Below are positions 60,637-64,000 of a stretch of 64,000 nt of DNA, in pieces; within the stretch, counting starts at the first letter, position 1, and each line of letters starts with the position of its first letter. This stretch comes from Chloroflexota bacterium (GTDB lineage: Bacteria; Chloroflexota; Anaerolineae; Aggregatilineales; Phototrophicaceae). The notes under the pieces are model-generated. The model worked only from the letters and a program-made list of their open reading frames with translations, ran no database searches and was not told the DNA's origin. Location: positions 1-64,000 of the forward strand of contig VXLV01000066.1 of NCBI GenBank assembly GCA_009841405.1. The letters are read 5' to 3'. A program made the translations under genes and the position numbers.

Positions 60637-61344
60637 CTAACTGCATCCGTCCATAACGCAAAGAATCGCAGACAATATTAGACACAATACCACTTGCAGC
60701 GCCTTGCCGGCATCGCTTTCGCGGAAGTTTTCAAGACGCTCCGATATGCTCAGCGCCAGGCGCTGCGGACTGTCCAGGCCCTCTCGCCAGTCGGGAGCTT
60801 CCTGCTCCTTATAGGACTTCAGCGACTTGGCGCCATACGCTCGAAACAGCGGTTGCCTCGCGGAACCGCTCGGCCGCAGCCCCGCGCGGTCCCACCGCAG
60901 CCCCGCGCGGTCCCGCCGCAACCCCCAGCGGTCCCGGCGCCGACGCCGCCCGGCTTGGCCGGCTGGCGGCGTCTTCGGCGCATCCGCGGGCGCGCTTTGC
61001 GTCAAGTAGCGGCTCGGGTGCGCGTCAATCTGCAGCACCGAGCGGCGCAGCGCCTCCAGTTGGTATTCGTCCAGCTCCAGCCAGGCGTCGCTCAGCTGCG
61101 CCTGATGTTGCTCGTAGAGCATCGCTTCGCTGGCGGCCAGGTCTTCCGTGTCCAGTATGGAAACGACCTCGATGCCAAAGCGCGACCCGCTCTCGGCAAG
61201 CGCATCCTCAATCAAATCACGCGGATGGCGCGCGCCCTCAATTCGCCACAGGTCGCTTTCGATATCTCGCAACACGCAGACATAGCCCGCCGGCGGCTCA
61301 TGCCGTGGCTGCGATTCGTAATCTCTCGGGTCAATGCTCTGCAT
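60637..61344 (-). CDS. Tail-anchored degenerate GIY-YIG-like protein, paralogue 4
   Basis: 235 residues from the ATG at 61344 (the track uses a TTG 21 bases upstream). Opens SIDPRDYESQPRHEPPAGYV, then CVLRDIESDLWRIEGARHPR and SEAMLYEQHQAQLSDAWLEL, DEYQLEALRRSVLQIDAHPS. Closely similar to paralogue 2 in all of these blocks. The middle contains an Arg/Asp/Gly heptad repeat (RRDRAGL three times). It ends in a hydrophobic helix, ALQVVLCLILSAILCVMDGC. Lacks YIG and the catalytic Arg. Most upstream member of the minus-strand cluster. Confidence 0.65.
   Translation of the reverse strand: MQSIDPRDYESQPRHEPPAGYVCVLRDIESDLWRIEGARHPRDLIEDALAESGSRFGIEVVSILDTEDLAASEAMLYEQHQAQLSDAWLELDEYQLEALRRSVLQIDAHPSRYLTQSAPADAPKTPPAGQAGRRRRRDRWGLRRDRAGLRWDRAGLRPSGSARQPLFRAYGAKSLKSYKEQEAPDWREGLDSPQRLALSISERLENFRESDAGKALQVVLCLILSAILCVMDGCS
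60874..60936. repeat. Three-unit 21-bp tandem repeat within paralogue 4
   Basis: CCGCAGCCCCGCGCGGTCCCA repeated three times with slight divergence; encodes the RRDRAGL-type heptapeptide on the minus strand. In frame. Confidence 0.8.
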
Positions 61345-61487
61345 GTCGCTTTGTCCCGCTTCCAATACTTCGGCCTCGTCCGCTCAACTCTCCTTATTCT
61401 AACATCCACTACCGCGCTGCGGCAGCGCCTGCGATCTCCCGCTCAATCATAGCGATAGATCCGCCGAATCAGCGCAGCCGCATAAAG

Positions 61488-61493
61488 TATAAT
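61488..61493 (+). promoter_or_regulatory. -10 element placed for a leaderless transcript
   Basis: A perfect TATAAT ends 6 bases before the ATG at 61500, so the predicted start of transcription coincides with the start codon. No convincing -35. Confidence 0.4.
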
Positions 61494-61499
61494 GCAGCT

Positions 61500-62072
61500 A
61501 TGAACATCAGTCGCGTCGTCGACGAGAGCTACGCCATCGCCGCCAAAGCCTTGGTCATGGGCACATCGCCGCAAGCGCTGGCGCGGGCGCGCGAACGCGC
61601 CTTTGTCAAAGCGCTGGCGGCTCGCCTCCGCAATGAATACGCCGGCGACGACATTCGCGTGTTTTCTCGATTCGGGCGCGGCAACTGGCGCGAATTTGGC
61701 GCGGAACAGCTGCTCAGTGATATATGCGTCTGCCGCGTCGACAGCGGTCGAACGGGCGGACGTCAAAGCCGGGACTTTCTCTTTGTGACGGAGGCGCTCG
61801 CGCAAGCGGAAGTCGAATTGTCGCGCGATTGGCGGCGCGAGGTCCAGGCGCTGAACCGGCTGATTGCCGGGTCGGCTGCCGCCAAGCTGATGGTGACGGC
61901 CTTGCCCGCGCGCGGCAGCGCAGAAAGCCTTGAGACACTACAGGCGCCCTTCGCCGCGCTGCCCGGCGCCGCCAGCCTGGCCCTGATCCCGCACCCCGCA
62001 GATTGGGAGACAACCGAGGCGGCGCCAGAAGCTTGGCGCCTTGATGAAGGCGAGTGGATCCAGTCGTCCTGA
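61500..62072 (+). CDS. Hypothetical soluble protein
   Basis: 190 residues from the ATG at 61500 (the track start at 61305 lies in the divergent gene region). No signal or membrane segment. Alpha/beta pattern with NISRVVDESYAIAAKALVMG, FVKALAARLRNEYAGDDIRV, RQSRDFLFVTEALAQAEVEL and SLALIPHPADWETTEAAPEA. I recognise no family or catalytic motif. No Shine-Dalgarno is visible; the TATAAT 7 bases upstream suggests leaderless expression. Next gene on the same strand starts 36 bases later with its own RBS. Confidence 0.65.
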   Translation: MNISRVVDESYAIAAKALVMGTSPQALARARERAFVKALAARLRNEYAGDDIRVFSRFGRGNWREFGAEQLLSDICVCRVDSGRTGGRQSRDFLFVTEALAQAEVELSRDWRREVQALNRLIAGSAAAKLMVTALPARGSAESLETLQAPFAALPGAASLALIPHPADWETTEAAPEAWRLDEGEWIQSS

Positions 62073-62108
62073 GCCACAGGGAACGATAATTCGTGAGCGG
62101 GAGGGAAA

Positions 62109-63095
62109 ATGACCGTATCAGCCATCATACTGATCTTGACCTTGTTCATCGCCAGCCTGGCCGGCCACAATCAGCGCGAGGACCCGTCAACCCAGCGCGC
62201 GCTGCCGTGGATTGACACCTTGGCGCTAATCCGAGCGGACGATGGCCAGCGCCTGCGAGTCAACGGGCGCCACGCTGAAAATTGCGGCGCGCCCTGGCAA
62301 ACCCGCGTCCACGCCTTCCCGCACAATCTGGATGTCCAGCTTTACCGCGAGGTCGCCACTGCCGCCGACTGCAGCCCCCAAGACGCTCCCTTTGAAATTG
62401 AGCTGGACCTCGACAGCGCTTTGGACGAGCGCGCCGTCATCATCAACGATCAGGTGTGGGGGGCTTCGCGCGCCGACTTTGTCAAACTTAGTCTTTTCCC
62501 GGCGTGGATCGAGCAGGCGACGCTGCTGCCGGACGCGAACGGCGGCCCGCGACTGCGCCTGCAAGGCAGCCAGGCCGTGGGCTGTACCCTGCCGCTGCTC
62601 TTCACCTGGCGCGAGACTGGCGGCGGGCTGTCTTTGGGCGTGTATAACGCCATGGATGCCGCCGGTGTATGCCCGGCCGTGCTGGTCGATATCGACGAAA
62701 CTATCGTCTTGCCCGCAACCGAATTGCCCGCCGATACGTTATTGGAGGTGAACGGCATACTCGTCAATGAACTGGAGACGCAGAACGTGAGCGACACTGA
62801 CAAAGTCCTGACCAATATCTTTCAAGTTGATGCAACCGTTGCGGGCGATCGCGTCAGCCTGGCCGTCGCAGGCGAGCATCCCGACGGCTGCGATTACCCT
62901 GTGCGGGTCGCGCAAAGCCGCGACGGCAACCGGGTACAAGTAGAGGTCTACCGGGAGATTCCAGCCGATGTCTTCTGCCCGATGATTCTGCAACCCTACA
63001 ATGGCGTTATCGAGATCGAAGGCGCGTTTGCCGCCGGTGACTATGCCATCCAGGTCAATTCTCATTCGCAGACGGTAAATATCCCGGGAGCCTGA
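62109..63095 (+). CDS. Secreted/anchored three-repeat Cys-containing protein
   Basis: 328 residues, GGAGGG RBS. N-terminal hydrophobic anchor or signal (TVSAIILILTLFIASLAGHN). The rest is three repeats of ~90 residues that share a pattern: L-R-x-x-G-x-x-x-x-x-C-x-x-P, then a strand with V-x-Y-R-E/V-Y-N and a second Cys, as in GRHAENCGAPWQTRV, GSQAVGCTLPLLFTW and GEHPDGCDYPVRVAQ, each followed ~30 residues later by another Cys. Paired Cys suggest one disulfide per domain outside the cell. No named family. Precedes the DUF4139 gene by 2 bases, so they are cotranscribed. Confidence 0.65.
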   Translation: MTVSAIILILTLFIASLAGHNQREDPSTQRALPWIDTLALIRADDGQRLRVNGRHAENCGAPWQTRVHAFPHNLDVQLYREVATAADCSPQDAPFEIELDLDSALDERAVIINDQVWGASRADFVKLSLFPAWIEQATLLPDANGGPRLRLQGSQAVGCTLPLLFTWRETGGGLSLGVYNAMDAAGVCPAVLVDIDETIVLPATELPADTLLEVNGILVNELETQNVSDTDKVLTNIFQVDATVAGDRVSLAVAGEHPDGCDYPVRVAQSRDGNRVQVEVYREIPADVFCPMILQPYNGVIEIEGAFAAGDYAIQVNSHSQTVNIPGA

Positions 63096-63097
63096 TC

Positions 63098-64000
63098 ATG
63101 CGCCTGCGCCTTCTGCTTGTACTGCTGCTCTCGGCCGCGGGCGGCCTGCTGCCGCTTAGCGCGCAAGAGAGCGGCAGCATCGCCCTCACCGTTTACAACG
63201 AAGGCACGGCGCTGATTCGCGATCAGCGCGCGCTGAAGCTCGAAGCCGGCGTCAATACCGTTGACTTCCAGGACGTGGCCGCCACCATCGACCCCACCTC
63301 CGTTACCTTCCGCTCCTTAAGCGACCCGGCAGGCACGGTCGCGCTCGAGCAGAATTACATCTACGACCTGGTTGACGCCGAGGCGCTGCTCTCGCGCTAC
63401 CTGGACGAGACCATCAACGTGACGACGGCGGATGGCACAGTCTACAGCGGCGAGCTTTTGAGCGGACGCCGCGGCGACGCCATCTTGCGTACTACCGATG
63501 GCGAAATCGTCGTCCTGAGGCTGTACGACGCGCGCGACATCCGCTTTCCAGCGCTGCCCGAGGGCTTGATCACCCGCCCCACCCTGCAGTGGCTGCTGCA
63601 AAGCGCGGCTGCCGGCGATCAGCAGGTGGAGATCACTTACCTGGCCGGCGGCATGAACTGGACTGCTGACTACAACTTACTGCTGAACGACGCCGAAACC
63701 GCGCTGGACCTTCGCGGCTGGGTCACGCTCAACAATCAGAGCGGGCGCGCCTTCCAGGATGCCCGGCTGAAACTCGTGGCCGGCGAACTCAGCCGCATCG
63801 AGCCGCAGCCAGCGATGATGGAGTCGCGCGTCATGGCAATGGACATGATGGAAGAGCAAGCATCGCAAGTGGAGCAACGTGAACTCTTTGAGTATCAGCT
63901 GTATCAAGTCGCGCGCCCGGTCACGATCAAAGACAACGAGACCAAACAGATCGAATTTGTCAGCGGCGACGAGATTGCGGCGACGACTTTCTTCGTCTTC
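63098..64000 (+). CDS. DUF4139 domain protein (3' end beyond the window)
   Basis: Not in the ORF track because it has no stop inside the window; 301 codons are open to the end. Signal peptide LRLLLVLLLSAAGGLLPLSA, then SIALTVYNEGTALIRDQRAL and VNTVDFQDVAATIDPTSVTF, the typical N-terminal start of DUF4139/mucoidy-inhibitor-like proteins. Then VEITYLAGGMNWTADYNLLL with the conserved W-x-x-x-Y element, and ARLKLVAGELSRIEP. Function of the family is unknown; extracytoplasmic. Second gene of the operon with 62109-63095. Confidence 0.85.
   Translation, partial: MRLRLLLVLLLSAAGGLLPLSAQESGSIALTVYNEGTALIRDQRALKLEAGVNTVDFQDVAATIDPTSVTFRSLSDPAGTVALEQNYIYDLVDAEALLSRYLDETINVTTADGTVYSGELLSGRRGDAILRTTDGEIVVLRLYDARDIRFPALPEGLITRPTLQWLLQSAAAGDQQVEITYLAGGMNWTADYNLLLNDAETALDLRGWVTLNNQSGRAFQDARLKLVAGELSRIEPQPAMMESRVMAMDMMEEQASQVEQRELFEYQLYQVARPVTIKDNETKQIEFVSGDEIAATTFFVF

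Overview
The window is GC-rich bacterial chromosomal DNA with tightly packed genes. It looks like a Chloroflexota (Anaerolineae-like) genome. This is an inference from several traits: secreted or membrane proteins with bacterial SH3 modules on Thr/Pro/Ala stalks, a UMF1-type MFS protein, an ALDH16-like double aldehyde dehydrogenase, SelA, AddAB-type recombination nucleases and a PspA protein. No rRNA or other phylogenetic marker is present, so the placement is not proven. The first ~66 bases are C/G homopolymer-rich and may be a poor-quality contig edge; the last gene runs off the right end.

Layout. 1-4.2 kb: a promoter, cobalamin riboswitch and terminator controlling a cobalamin uptake/adenosylation operon (btuF-btuC-btuD-cobO). 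4.4-9.5 kb: an RraA-like protein, four minus-strand tRNAs in two groups (Val; Met/Ile2, Gly, Pro), a J-domain protein, a YacP-type NYN protein next to a PAS kinase-like protein that lacks the phospho-acceptor His, and a membrane NERD-like protein. 9.5-17.3 kb: AddB-AddA and an overlapping membrane protein. 17.3-28.7 kb: a small membrane ORF missing from the track, a possible Nudix-like protein, two Bcp peroxiredoxins, an SH3 lipoprotein, a large membrane protein, a UMF1 transporter with an inserted domain, homoserine dehydrogenase, and PspA with a coiled-coil membrane partner. 28.8-37.1 kb: a VOC protein, an amino-acid ABC permease with an internally duplicated binding protein, a FAD oxidase, an OmpR-type regulator, galactonate dehydratase, and a CPA2 antiporter with a P-II-like protein.

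37.1-40.1 kb is a tandem segmental duplication. It holds two copies of a secreted SH3/Cys-repeat/HExxH protein gene, together with a relic of the P-II gene end and a relic of the tRNA-Gln promoter. 40.1-50.2 kb: an aminotransferase with an AbgB-like M20 hydrolase, FprA-like ferredoxin reductase with an M24 peptidase, SelA with a small membrane protein, a degenerate ATPase/BTAD regulator, and cyclophilin. 50.3-52.1 kb is a less GC-rich ImmA/IrrE-DUF4411 gene pair that looks horizontally acquired. 52.1-56.7 kb: an ALDH16-like protein, an M20 amidohydrolase and exonuclease III.

56.7-61.4 kb is the most unusual locus. Four same-strand paralogues, plus one decayed fragment, share an N-terminal GIY-YIG-like domain and carry a transmembrane segment. 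Two of them add extracellular Thr/Pro stalks and SH3 domains. 61.5-64 kb holds three further genes: an unrecognised protein, a secreted Cys-rich three-repeat protein and a DUF4139 protein cut by the window end.

Two dispersed non-coding repeat families (a ~25-bp GGGCGAC...GTCGCCCCTAC palindrome and a ~65-bp C/G-rich element) recur in intergenic gaps across the window.
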